From DASQDT01 sp036380435 (GTDB taxonomy: Bacteria; Acidobacteriota; Blastocatellia; Pyrinomonadales; Pyrinomonadaceae): DNA of 19,246 bases. Made by a program: the position numbers and the translations under genes. Shown here piece after piece: positions 9,158-16,803 of the stretch. Numbering within the stretch: position 1 is the stretch's first letter; every line of letters begins with the position of its first letter. Location: the NCBI GenBank assembly GCA_036380435.1, contig DASVES010000024.1, positions 1 to 19,246 of the forward strand, in the 5' to 3' direction. Below the pieces are notes generated by a model that saw nothing but the letters and a program-made list of their open reading frames with translations, was not told the DNA's origin and ran no database searches.

Positions 9158-9234
9158 GTGATAAGTGATGAGTGATAAGTGATAAGAAAAACCCGCCTGC
9201 TCTTTCTTATCACTTATCACTCATCACTCATCAC
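9158..9234. repeat. Hairpin of GTGATRA words inside the transporter operon
   Basis: Two 32-nt arms (9158-9189 and 9203-9234) are reverse complements at 31 of 32 positions and are separated by 13 nt. The left arm is four near-tandem copies of a 7-mer, GTGATAA or GTGATGA, followed by GAAA. It fills almost the whole gap between oppC (stop at 9238) and oppD (start at 9148). In the mRNA it would form a long stem just before oppD. Confidence 0.85.
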
Positions 9235-9237
9235 CTC

Positions 9238-10365
9238 TTAAAATTTTCTCATCTGCGGGTCGAGCGCGTCGCGCAGGCCGTCGCCGAGGAAGTTGAGGGA
9301 GAAGAGCGTCAGGGCCATCGTGACGCCGGGAAAGATGAGTTGCCACGGGAAGATGGCGATGTTCTGGATGCCGAGCGAGGCGAGGCTCCCCCACGAGGCG
9401 TAGGGCGCCTGCACGCCGAGGCCGAGGAAGGAGAGAAACGCTTCCGAGAGCATCACCTGTGGGATGGTCAGCGTCGCGTAGACGATGACCGGCCCCAGCA
9501 CGTTCGGCACGATGTGGCGGAAGATGATGCGGGGCACGTTGACGCCCGTGGCGCGTGCGGCGAGCACGAACTCCTGATTCTTCAGGGAGAGCACCTGCCC
9601 GCGCACGATGCGCGCCATCGTCAGCCAGGAGATCGCGCCGAGCGCGGCGAACAGCAAAAAGATTTGTTTGAGCGGCGTCTGGCTGCCGAAGAAGGCGAGG
9701 AGCACGATGACGATCATCATGTAGGGGATGGCGTAGAGCACGTCCACGACGCGCATCATCACGTCGTCAACTTTCCCGCCGAGATAGCCGGCCGTTGCGC
9801 CGTAGCCGATGCCGATGAGCAGCGAAACGATGGTCGAGATGAAGCCGACGGCCAGAGAGATGCGCCCGCCCTGAAGGACGCGCGCGAGGATGTCTCGGCC
9901 CTCGCTGTCGGTGCCCATCGGGTGCAGCCACGAGAAGGTGCCGTCGGGGGCGGTAAACGGCGGGAACGACTTGACGAGACTGGAGTCGGCCGGAAAGTCG
10001 TCGTAGTCGAAGCCGGCGGTGGCCTTGATGATGGGCGGGCCGATGATCGAGGCGAGGATGATGAGCACGACGACGATCATGCCGAAGACCGCGAGGCGGT
10101 TTTTCAGTAGACGCCGCCACGCGTCTTTCCAGAGCGACGTGCCGGCGACCGCCACGACGGCGCTGCCCGGCTCGGCGGTGCGCACGTCGCCCTCGCCCAC
10201 GGCCAGCTCCGGCCCCGTGTGAATCTGATCGCCCTTTCGGTGGCGAATGTCCGGCTGCTGGGGCTTGCCCAGCGGGGTAAAGGCAGGCTCCGGCTCGGAC
10301 GCGCCGTGCGGCGTCTCCGAACGTCCTTCCTCCGTCGGCACTCTCGGCGTTCTCTCGTCGTTCAT
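9238..10365 (-). CDS. oppC: Oligopeptide ABC transporter permease, OppC-like
   Basis: A 375-aa inner-membrane permease. Residues about 76-115 match the OppC N-terminal segment and first membrane helix (LLKNRLAVFGMIVVVLIILA). HPMGTDSEGRDIL (148-160) is a family hallmark. Five further membrane helices follow in the BPD_transp_1 domain (about 165-375). The cytoplasmic EAA loop that contacts the ATPases is AARATGVNVPRIIFRHIVPN (269-288). E. coli OppC is near 300 aa; the excess is a hydrophilic, Pro/Glu/Gly-rich tail of about 75 residues at the N-terminus, probably disordered and cytoplasmic. The ATG at 10363-10365 lies 5 nt after the oppB stop codon, so the two permease genes are tightly linked. 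Confidence 0.94.
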   Translation of the reverse strand: MNDERTPRVPTEEGRSETPHGASEPEPAFTPLGKPQQPDIRHRKGDQIHTGPELAVGEGDVRTAEPGSAVVAVAGTSLWKDAWRRLLKNRLAVFGMIVVVLIILASIIGPPIIKATAGFDYDDFPADSSLVKSFPPFTAPDGTFSWLHPMGTDSEGRDILARVLQGGRISLAVGFISTIVSLLIGIGYGATAGYLGGKVDDVMMRVVDVLYAIPYMMIVIVLLAFFGSQTPLKQIFLLFAALGAISWLTMARIVRGQVLSLKNQEFVLAARATGVNVPRIIFRHIVPNVLGPVIVYATLTIPQVMLSEAFLSFLGLGVQAPYASWGSLASLGIQNIAIFPWQLIFPGVTMALTLFSLNFLGDGLRDALDPQMRKF

Positions 10366-10370
10366 AATTT

Positions 10371-11291
10371 TCAGTACCGGATGCGCGGGTCGATGAACGC
10401 GTAGGCGATGTCAACCAGCAGGTTGAAGATCAGGATGACGATGGAGATGAAGGCGACGATGCCGATAATCAGCGGCTCGTCGCGGTTGAGATTGGCGTTG
10501 ATGAAATAGTTGCCCAGTCCCGGCATGGCGTAGATGCGCTCGACGACGACGGTGCCCGCGATAAGCGCCGCGAGCGCCGGCCCCGTGTAGGAGACGACGG
10601 GCAGCAAGCCCCCGCGCATCGCGTGTCGCCAGATGACCTCGCGCTCCTTGAGGCCCTTGGCGCGCGCCGTGCGGATGTAGTCGGAGCGCAGGACTTCGAG
10701 CATCCCCGAGCGTGTCAGGCGCGCGATGTAGGCCATGTAGATGGCCGAGAGCGTGAAGACCGGGAGCAGCAGGTTCCAACTGGGGAAGCCGCCCCAGCGC
10801 GCCGGCGGGAGCCAGAAGAGGGTGAGCGCAAACACCATCACGAGGATCGGCCCGAGCACGAAGTTCGGCACCGAGATGCCGAGCATGGAGACGGCCATCG
10901 AGGCGTAGTCGAGCCGGGAGTTCTGTTTGAGCGCCGCGAGCGTGCCCGCCGTGATGCCGACGACGAGGGCGAGGAGGTAGGCTAACACGCCGAGTGTGGC
11001 CGAGACGGGGAGCGTCCGCTTGAGGATGTCGTTGACGGACTCGCTCTCGTACTTCAGCGAGTTGCCGAAGTCGAGGCGGGCGACGCTGCCGATCATCCGT
11101 CCGTACTGGACGTACCACGGCTTGTCGAGGCCGTACTTCTCGCGGATGTTCTTCTCGATGGCGGCCGGCAGCTTCTTCTCGCCCGAGTAGAAGTTGCCCG
11201 GCGCGAGCCGGATGAGCGCCCACGTGAGCGTGACCACGATGAGCACCATCGGCACGGTGACGATCAGGCGGCGGATGATGAATGGGAACAT
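10371..11291 (-). CDS. oppB: Oligopeptide ABC transporter permease, OppB-like
   Basis: A 306-aa inner-membrane permease, the usual length for OppB/DppB. The first helix (about 7-27) is followed by the periplasmic segment typical of the family (KYGLDKPWYVQYGRMI, 52-67), then the BPD_transp_1 domain with helices near 98-118, 133-155, 174-190, 232-250 and 275-298. The EAA loop is RTARAKGLKEREVIWRHAMR (207-226), and the ERIYAMPGLGNYF segment (251-263) is a family hallmark. A good Shine-Dalgarno (GAGGGGAAG) precedes the ATG. Together with OppC it forms the channel; the family members Dpp and Nik cannot be excluded as the true specificity. Confidence 0.95.
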   Translation of the reverse strand: MFPFIIRRLIVTVPMVLIVVTLTWALIRLAPGNFYSGEKKLPAAIEKNIREKYGLDKPWYVQYGRMIGSVARLDFGNSLKYESESVNDILKRTLPVSATLGVLAYLLALVVGITAGTLAALKQNSRLDYASMAVSMLGISVPNFVLGPILVMVFALTLFWLPPARWGGFPSWNLLLPVFTLSAIYMAYIARLTRSGMLEVLRSDYIRTARAKGLKEREVIWRHAMRGGLLPVVSYTGPALAALIAGTVVVERIYAMPGLGNYFINANLNRDEPLIIGIVAFISIVILIFNLLVDIAYAFIDPRIRY

Positions 11292-11335
11292 CGCTTCCCC
11301 TCTTCCAGATCAAAACTCAAGGGAATGAAATATGA

Positions 11336-11435
11336 ATGGACAGGATCAACAGGACGAACAGGACAAAATGATTTGAAATCTCAAATCTGAAATCAGCCCA
11401 TTCTTCATCCTGTCCGTCCTGTTAATCCTGTCCAT
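11336..11435. repeat. Hairpin of ACAGGA words between SBP1 and oppB
   Basis: Arms at 11336-11364 and 11407-11435 (29 nt each) are complementary at 26 of 29 positions. The left arm repeats a 9-mer, ACAGGATCA, ACAGGACGA, ACAGGACAA. The 42-nt loop contains a second word repeated with period 7 (GAAATCT, CAAATCT, GAAATCA). The same word set recurs at 15883-16000. The element lies in the 191-bp gap between the SBP1 stop and the oppB start, within the presumed operon. Confidence 0.8.
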
Positions 11436-11482
11436 ATGTGTAATTCTTATTGCGGCAAACGCGCCATCTCGCGGGTCGCGAT

Positions 11483-13591
11483 TTAGTCGGCCAGACTCTC
11501 CGACTTCATGTCGGGCATCTGCTTGTCCCACTTGGCGCGGTCGTGCTCGATGTAGACGTACTTCCACGCGTGGAGCGTTCCGGGGTTCGGGTAGAGGCCC
11601 TTGACGTAGGGCTTCTTCATCCAGCTCGTCGCCGGGGTGACGAGAGGCAGCACCGGCTGCACGTCGAGCAGGTACGCCTCGGCTTCGGCGAGCAGCGCGT
11701 AGCGCTTGGTCTGGTCAGGCTCGCTGTTGGCCGCCTTCAGCTTGGCGACGTACTTCTGGTCGATCCAGCCCGTGCCGTTGTCGTGGCCGAGCGTGCTGAA
11801 GAGAGCGAGGAACGTGTAGGGGTCCATGAAGTCGCCGACCCAGCCGGCGCGGGCGAAGCCCTTGTACTGGAGCTTGGAGCGCATGTCGAGGAAAGACTTC
11901 CACTCGACGTTCTTGAGCGGGATGGTCATCCCCAGATGTTGCTTCCACTGCGCCTGAATGAACTCGGCGACCGCGCGGTTCGACTCGCTCGTGTTGTAGG
12001 TGATCTCCACCTCCGAAACGGGGAACTTCGACGGGTCGAACTTGCCCGACGCGTCTTTGTAGCCGGCCTCGGCGAGGAGCTGCTTGGCGCGCTCGGGGTT
12101 GAAGTCGTCGCCTTTGGGCTGCGGGTAGCCGGGGTAGATGCCTTCGGGCGAGAAGGCCGTCAGAGGCTTGACGACGACGCGGTAGTCGGCGAGCGCCTTG
12201 CGGTCGACACCCATGGCGAACGCCTTGCGGACGCGCCGGTCGTTCATCGGCGCCTTCGTGGTGTTGATCTGGTAATACTCGATGGCGTTCTCGGGCGCGT
12301 CCATGTAGTCCTTCATCTCGCGCACCCCGCTCTTGAGCCACGCGGCCGGCACCGTGTGGTTGTAGGTGGCGTCCACGTCGCCCGCCTTGTAGAGGTTGAG
12401 CATCGTCGTCTGCTCTTCGAGCGGGTAGAAGCGAATCTCATCGAGGCGGACGGTGGCGGCGTCCCAGTACTGCTGATTCTTGACGACGTGGACTTCGTTG
12501 TAGGGCCGGTGCGACTTGAGCGTGAAGGCGCCGCTGACGACGATGTTCTCCGGTCTCGTCCACGCCACGCCGTGACGCTCGACCGCCCCCTCGTGGATGA
12601 CGCGGAAGAATTGATGCGGCAGCAGGCCGATGAAATAGGGCGCGGGCTGCATGAGCGTCAACCGCAGCGTGTGGTCGTCAACCGCCTCGACGCCCAGGTC
12701 TTCCGGCTTGACGGGCACGAACTCCTTGCCGGCCAGAAGGCCCTGAAGCTTCGGGTTCTCCTTGAACAGCTTCTCGCGCTCCTTCGCCTCCGACGGCACG
12801 ACGAGGCGCGTGGGCTGGTGCATGTATTTATGAAACTCGGTGTCGGGTGCGGCGTCCTCGCCCTTCTTGGATAGCTCGGCGCGGTGCAGCGCCTCGGGGT
12901 CGGTCGTGGCGGGCGGCGCGGCGGCGGGTTCTTCTTCCTTCTTCTGGGCCGCAGCTTGGTCGCCCGGCTCCTTCGTCGGCGCGGCGCTCGTTCCGTCGGC
13001 GGGCTTCACGGCCGCGCCCGCCGCTTCGGCCGCCGCGGCGGGGGCCTTCTCGGCGGGCGGCGCGGCTTCCGCCGCAGTCACGAACCGGCCCGTCGCCGGG
13101 TCGCGGACGAACGAGCCGCCCTCGTTGACGCCCTGCGCGTACTTGATCTCGTAGGCGAGATAGGCGCTGCGCGCGGCGAGTTCGGGCTGGAGGCCGCGGC
13201 GGAAGGAGTAGACGAAGTCGCGTGCGGTGATGGGGTCGCCGTTGGAGAACTTGGCGTCGCGGCGCAAGTGGAAGACGATCTCGGTAGCGTCCTCGTCGAG
13301 CGTCCAACGCTCGGCGATGGCCGGGATGGGCTGCATCGTCTTCGGGTGGTACTCGACGAGGCCGTCGTAGAGCGCCATGAAGATGCGCGTCTCGGGCTGG
13401 CCGGAGCTGCGGTGCGGGTCGAGCGACTCCGGCTCGGAGCCGGAGATGTAGCGCAACGTCTGCCCCGGCGGCGGCTCGATCTTGCCGAAGAACTCCGACT
13501 TGCTCGCCTGCGCGGCGCAGCCGGCGGCGACGGCGGCGAGTCCCAGCACAATGGAGGCGAGGAGGGCCGTGACGATGCGATTTCTAAACAT
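11483..13591 (-). CDS. oppA: Peptide-binding lipoprotein of the ABC importer (SBP1)
   Basis: A 702-aa family 5 extracellular solute-binding protein. The N-terminus is a lipoprotein signal peptide: basic MFRNR, a hydrophobic core, and a lipobox VAAGC with C25 as the lipidated residue. The SBP_5 fold starts near residue 45 (LRYISGSEPESLDPHRSS); conserved segments include FSNGDPITARDFVYSFRRGL (115-134), and INTTKAPMNDRRVRKAFAMG in the second half. Residues about 172-232 are an Ala/Pro/Glu/Lys-rich low-complexity insertion not usual in the family, which explains the length (E. coli OppA is about 540 aa). A Shine-Dalgarno AGGAG lies 10 nt before the ATG. It should deliver peptides to OppBC. The substrate is inferred from family only. 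Confidence 0.92.
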   Translation of the reverse strand: MFRNRIVTALLASIVLGLAAVAAGCAAQASKSEFFGKIEPPPGQTLRYISGSEPESLDPHRSSGQPETRIFMALYDGLVEYHPKTMQPIPAIAERWTLDEDATEIVFHLRRDAKFSNGDPITARDFVYSFRRGLQPELAARSAYLAYEIKYAQGVNEGGSFVRDPATGRFVTAAEAAPPAEKAPAAAAEAAGAAVKPADGTSAAPTKEPGDQAAAQKKEEEPAAAPPATTDPEALHRAELSKKGEDAAPDTEFHKYMHQPTRLVVPSEAKEREKLFKENPKLQGLLAGKEFVPVKPEDLGVEAVDDHTLRLTLMQPAPYFIGLLPHQFFRVIHEGAVERHGVAWTRPENIVVSGAFTLKSHRPYNEVHVVKNQQYWDAATVRLDEIRFYPLEEQTTMLNLYKAGDVDATYNHTVPAAWLKSGVREMKDYMDAPENAIEYYQINTTKAPMNDRRVRKAFAMGVDRKALADYRVVVKPLTAFSPEGIYPGYPQPKGDDFNPERAKQLLAEAGYKDASGKFDPSKFPVSEVEITYNTSESNRAVAEFIQAQWKQHLGMTIPLKNVEWKSFLDMRSKLQYKGFARAGWVGDFMDPYTFLALFSTLGHDNGTGWIDQKYVAKLKAANSEPDQTKRYALLAEAEAYLLDVQPVLPLVTPATSWMKKPYVKGLYPNPGTLHAWKYVYIEHDRAKWDKQMPDMKSESLAD

Positions 13592-13883
13592 GGCGTATTA
13601 ACTCCTGTTGTCTCGGATTACTTCTAAACCGCACGGGACGCCACACGGGGAGATGTGTGTGGGCTTTCCTCAACCCCGCGCGCAGTTACTAAGGACGAAC
13701 GCGCTGTTCGGAGCGGAGTGCTAAGGACGGGGGAGCGGCTCGGGGGCTTGGCTTGCTCTTGCTTTGTTTTTGCGGGCCTCAAATTATCACGTCACCCGCC
13801 CACAATTCAAGACGCTTCAACCGGCCGGGCCTGTTGTCGAGATGCCCGCGGGGCAACGCCCCGTTGCTCAAACGCGCCAAGTT
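13592..13883. other. Intergenic region between the two binding-protein genes
   Basis: This 292-bp gap contains a candidate promoter (13783-13810), a small GC-rich hairpin just after the SBP2 stop (CGGGGC 13849-13854 with GCCCCG 13858-13863, 3-nt loop, no T-tract) and a 9-nt direct repeat CTAAGGACG at 13689-13697 and 13721-13729. Nothing in it looks coding. Confidence 0.5.
13783..13810 (-). promoter_or_regulatory. Candidate promoter for SBP1-oppBCDF
   Basis: On the minus strand TTGAAT (13805-13810) and GATAAT (13783-13788) are 16 nt apart in an A/T-rich island of an otherwise GC-rich gap. It would give SBP1 a leader of about 185 nt and let the transporter be expressed separately from SBP2. 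This rests on sequence match only. Confidence 0.45.
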
Positions 13884-15800
13884 TTACAAGCCCGACACAG
13901 TGGCGGCGGGCGGCGAGACGCCCGTCCCCTCGCCCGGTTTCCACCCGGTCTCGATCCGCACGTACTTGAGCGAGGGCGCGTCGAGGAGGTTCGTGTCGAA
14001 GCCCGCGACGTAGGGCTTGACGAGCGCGAACGAGGTGGCGAAGTAGACCGGGATGGCGGGCAACGCCCGCAGCGCCTCGGCCTCCGTCGTAATCGCCGCG
14101 ACCGACTCGCGCGCCGCCTCCTCCGTCGGCGGTGCTTTGGACGAGTCCGACGCGGCCTGCGAAGCCTGTGCTTCTGGCGTCGAGTCGGTCTCGTCCGGCG
14201 TGGTCGCCGATAGCCCCGCGGCGCCGAACATCGCGAGCAGGTTCCGCTCCTCGTCCGGCGTCTGCATGACGATGCTCCGGCGCGCGATGTCGAAGTCGCC
14301 GGCGGCGAGCGACGACTCGTAGTGCTCCCAATCCTTCAACGTCACTTCCGTCTCGACGCCGAGGACTTCGCGCCACATTCCTGCGACGGCCTGCGCCAGC
14401 AGCCGCTGCCGCTCGTTGCGATTGACGAGCAGGCGGATGACGGGGAACTTCGCGCCGCCCGCGTAACCCGCCTCAGCCAGCAACTCCCTCGCGCGCACGG
14501 GGTCGAAGGTCAACGGGGCGGCCCTTTGCTCGTCGGAAGATGTCTTCGCGGCTTCCGACGCTTTCGCGCCTTCTCCACTTACCCCTGCGCTCGCTTCCGC
14601 GCCGGGCAGAAAGCGTGCGGCCGGGAGCGTGGCGCCGCCCAACGTGTCGGCGCTCAGGCGTTCGCGGTCGAGCGCGAGCGCGAGGGCGCGTCGCACGCGC
14701 AGGTCGTCGAAGGGCGCGCGCGTCGTGTTGAACTGGTAGTAGGTCAGCGCGCCGAAGATTTGCCGGCGGAAGTCCTCGTGCGGCGCGAGGAGCTTCAAGG
14801 CGAGCGGCTCGAAGGCGGCGTTGGTGACGGCGTCCACTTGTCCAGCGCGGTACTGCGAGAGCGCCTCCTCGGCGTCGGCCGAGGCGACGAAATGCACGCG
14901 CTCCAGTTGGACACTCGACGCGCCCCAGTAGTTCTCGGCGCGTTCGAGCACGACGCCGCCCTCGGCGCGCCCGCGCAGACGAAACGCGCCGTTCGTGATG
15001 AGCGTCTTTTCGTCCTCCGCGCCCAGCGCCTTGCCGCGTCCCGCATGCGCGGGCGTGAGATCGGCGTGCGCGCCAAGTTCGTGGACGGGTCTGAAGACGG
15101 GGTGCGCGACGAGCGCCGGGAAGAGCGCGTCGGGCCTCTTGAGGCGCACGACGAGGGTTTGCGCGTCCGACGCACGCGCGCCAAAGTCCGGCGGCGCGGG
15201 CACGGGCGTCGGCAGTGCCGCCGCGGCCTCCCCCAATTTCCTGAATTGCTGCCCCATGTCGAAGCCGAAAAACTTCGGCTCGTTCACCTCGGACGGGACA
15301 ACACCGGCGTCGGGGGCCCCCTCGATGTTTCGCATGAGACCGGCGTGCGGCGCCCGCTCGCCGAGCTGGAGCGTGCGCTTCCACGAGCGCACGAAGTCGT
15401 GCGCGGTGACCGGGTCGCCGTTCGACCAGCGCGCTTCGGGGCGCAAACGGAAAGTCCAGACGCGACCGCCCTCGCCCGCCTCCCATGCGGTGGCGACGGC
15501 CGGCACCGGCGCGAGCGTGCGCGGTTCGTAGTCGGTCAGCCCCTCGAACATGGCGCGCACCACGTCGGTGTCCGGCGGCGAGGCGGCGATGGCCGGGTCG
15601 AAGACGCGCGGCAACCCGCCGTCGCTCCAACGGAACTCCTGCGCCGCGGGCACGGCCACGCGGCCGTAGAAGGCCGCGCCCCTCTCCTGCTCGAAGCACC
15701 CCTGAGACGAAAGCATCAACGCGAACGCGAGCGCAACGAGCGGGCGAGCGCGACGGCCGCGACCGATGGGATTGAAGATGTGAATGACTTGCTTCAGCAT
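13884..15800 (-). CDS. Second peptide-binding lipoprotein (SBP2), paralogue of SBP1
   Basis: A 638-aa family 5 solute-binding protein. A long basic n-region (to about residue 20) precedes a hydrophobic core and the lipobox SSQGC, with C35 as lipidated residue. It parallels SBP1 along its length: FYGRVAVPAAQEFRW (44-58) against FFGKIEPPPGQTLRY, RWSNGDPVTAHDFVRSWKR (124-142), and YYQFNTTRAPFDDLRVRRAL (354-373). Two low-complexity stretches, about 400-428 and about 535-567 (Ser/Ala/Glu-rich), lie where SBP1 has ordinary sequence. The second replaces a C-terminal-lobe section, so peptide binding may be changed. It sits upstream of SBP1 in the same direction, with a 292-bp gap between them. The name is secure as SBP_5; the substrate is not known. 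Confidence 0.9.
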   Translation of the reverse strand: MLKQVIHIFNPIGRGRRARPLVALAFALMLSSQGCFEQERGAAFYGRVAVPAAQEFRWSDGGLPRVFDPAIAASPPDTDVVRAMFEGLTDYEPRTLAPVPAVATAWEAGEGGRVWTFRLRPEARWSNGDPVTAHDFVRSWKRTLQLGERAPHAGLMRNIEGAPDAGVVPSEVNEPKFFGFDMGQQFRKLGEAAAALPTPVPAPPDFGARASDAQTLVVRLKRPDALFPALVAHPVFRPVHELGAHADLTPAHAGRGKALGAEDEKTLITNGAFRLRGRAEGGVVLERAENYWGASSVQLERVHFVASADAEEALSQYRAGQVDAVTNAAFEPLALKLLAPHEDFRRQIFGALTYYQFNTTRAPFDDLRVRRALALALDRERLSADTLGGATLPAARFLPGAEASAGVSGEGAKASEAAKTSSDEQRAAPLTFDPVRARELLAEAGYAGGAKFPVIRLLVNRNERQRLLAQAVAGMWREVLGVETEVTLKDWEHYESSLAAGDFDIARRSIVMQTPDEERNLLAMFGAAGLSATTPDETDSTPEAQASQAASDSSKAPPTEEAARESVAAITTEAEALRALPAIPVYFATSFALVKPYVAGFDTNLLDAPSLKYVRIETGWKPGEGTGVSPPAATVSGL

Positions 15801-15845
15801 TTACCCTGTGCTGCTATTAACTAAGTGCGTCTGATGTTTCTGTAT

Positions 15846-15868
15846 GGGCAGGGACAAGTCCGCTGCCC
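15846..15868. repeat. Small palindrome GGGCAGGGAC...CTGCCC
   Basis: GGGCAG and GGAC (15846-15855) pair with GTCC and CTGCCC (15858-15868) around a 2-nt loop and one bulged G. A related, less self-complementary motif in inverse orientation lies at about 16014-16041, so the two flank the larger inverted repeat between them. Confidence 0.7.
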
Positions 15869-15882
15869 ACATCTTGGGAAGC

Positions 15883-16000
15883 AATTTACATGGATAGACA
15901 GGATAATCAGGATGAAGAAATTTGAAATTTGAAATCTCAAATCTTGAATCTGATATCAGCTCTTTCTTCATCCTTCACATCCTGCCCATCCATGTAAATT
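15883..16000. repeat. Inverted repeat related to the 11336 element
   Basis: Arms of 38 nt (15883-15920 and 15963-16000) match as reverse complements at 32 positions. They contain the GACAGGAT and CAGGATGAAGAAA words also seen at 11336-11435. The loop is again built of period-7 words (GAAATTT, GAAATTT, GAAATCT, CAAATCT). It lies between coaE and SBP2. Confidence 0.8.
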
Positions 16001-16050
16001 TCTTTCGCGTCCGGCGGGCCACGGACAAGCCCTGCCCCTACAATTTTATT

Positions 16051-16677
16051 CTAGCTCTCCCCGGCCGCTTTCTTCTTCGCAAGTTTACGGAGCGCCGCGT
16101 ACACCTCTTCGGTTCGCCTCCGCGTGTCCTCGAAGCCCTGCGACGTGTCGATACGGAAGTCGGCGTAGCGCAACTTCTCACCTTGCGGCATCTGCGCGGC
16201 GATGCGTCGCTCGGCCGACTCCGCCGACATCCCGTCGCGCTCAATCAAACGTCGCCGCTGAAGCTCCGGCCGGCAGTGGACGACGATCAGCTTCTCGAAA
16301 CGCTTGTACCCGCCCGACTCGATCATCAGCGCGGCATCGACGACGGCGACGCCCTCCGGGTCAACCTCCTCGAATTCCCGTAGCCGCTCGTCCTGCGCCG
16401 CGATGATCAGCGGATGCAGAATCGAGTTAAGCAACTCCCGCAGCTTCTCATCGTTGAAGACGATGCCGCCCAGCACCGCGCGGTCGAGCGCCCCTTCCGG
16501 CGTCAGCACCTTCTGACCGAACGCCTCGACGATGCGACGCAAGCCCTCCGTCCCCGGCTCGACTACTTCGCGCGCAACTCTGTCGGCGTCGATCACGTGA
16601 CAGCCGAGTTCCCCCAGCACGCCCGACACGAACGACTTCCCCGTCGCAATCGAACCCGTCAGCCCTACACGCAACAT
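16051..16677 (-). CDS. coaE: Dephospho-CoA kinase
   Basis: A 208-aa enzyme catalysing the last step of coenzyme A synthesis, ATP-dependent phosphorylation of the 3'-hydroxyl of dephospho-CoA. The P-loop is GSIATGKS (8-15), a mild variant of the usual GGIGSGKS. The conserved DADR (30-33) holds the catalytic Asp region. HPL (88-90), the VVDAALMIESG segment (112-122, normally with a PLL(F/Y)E core) and the lid region RRLIERDGMSAESAERRI (142-159) fit the family. The length is typical. Last residues are Lys/Ala-rich. The start at 16675-16677 puts the P-loop at the normal distance. It lies 112 bp after folD; a hairpin repeat fills that gap. Confidence 0.96.
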   Translation of the reverse strand: MLRVGLTGSIATGKSFVSGVLGELGCHVIDADRVAREVVEPGTEGLRRIVEAFGQKVLTPEGALDRAVLGGIVFNDEKLRELLNSILHPLIIAAQDERLREFEEVDPEGVAVVDAALMIESGGYKRFEKLIVVHCRPELQRRRLIERDGMSAESAERRIAAQMPQGEKLRYADFRIDTSQGFEDTRRRTEEVYAALRKLAKKKAAGES

Positions 16678-16684
16678 GCCTCAT

Positions 16685-16803
16685 AAGGCAAAAGTAAAAA
16701 GGCAAAAGGCAAAAGTGATATAGAGAGCAACAGATTGTGTTGCCAGCGTCGGACGCCCACGGTGCTCTTATCCTTTTGCCTTTTTACTTTTACCTTTTGC
16801 CTT
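16685..16803. repeat. GGCAAAAG-family inverted repeat between folD and coaE
   Basis: The left arm (16685-16720) and right arm (16769-16803) share long complementary runs built from GGCAAAAG and GTAAAAAGGCAAAAG words. They are not collinear over the full arm: each has one extra word. The right arm covers the last three sense codons and the TAA stop of folD. The loop is about 48 nt and holds no recognised feature. Confidence 0.8.

Larger units (their letters stand above)
15801..16050. other. Intergenic region dominated by nested inverted repeats
   Basis: This 250-bp gap between coaE and SBP2 is almost entirely repeat: see the elements at 15846-15868 and 15883-16000. On both sides a related motif appears in opposite orientation (GGGCAGGG near 15846-15853 and its complement near 16031-16037), so the gap may be one mobile or amplified palindromic unit. 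No open frame is supported, and no promoter for SBP2 was convincing. Confidence 0.6.

Noticed and set aside
13849..13863. Intrinsic terminator for SBP2
   Set aside because: The 6-bp GC hairpin has no T-tract on the minus strand, so it was noted only as part of the intergenic region.
9158..16803. CRISPR array, because of regularly repeated short words
   Set aside because: Repeat units are 7-9 nt, there are no unique spacers of 30-40 nt and no cas genes; the units form inverted, not direct, arrays.
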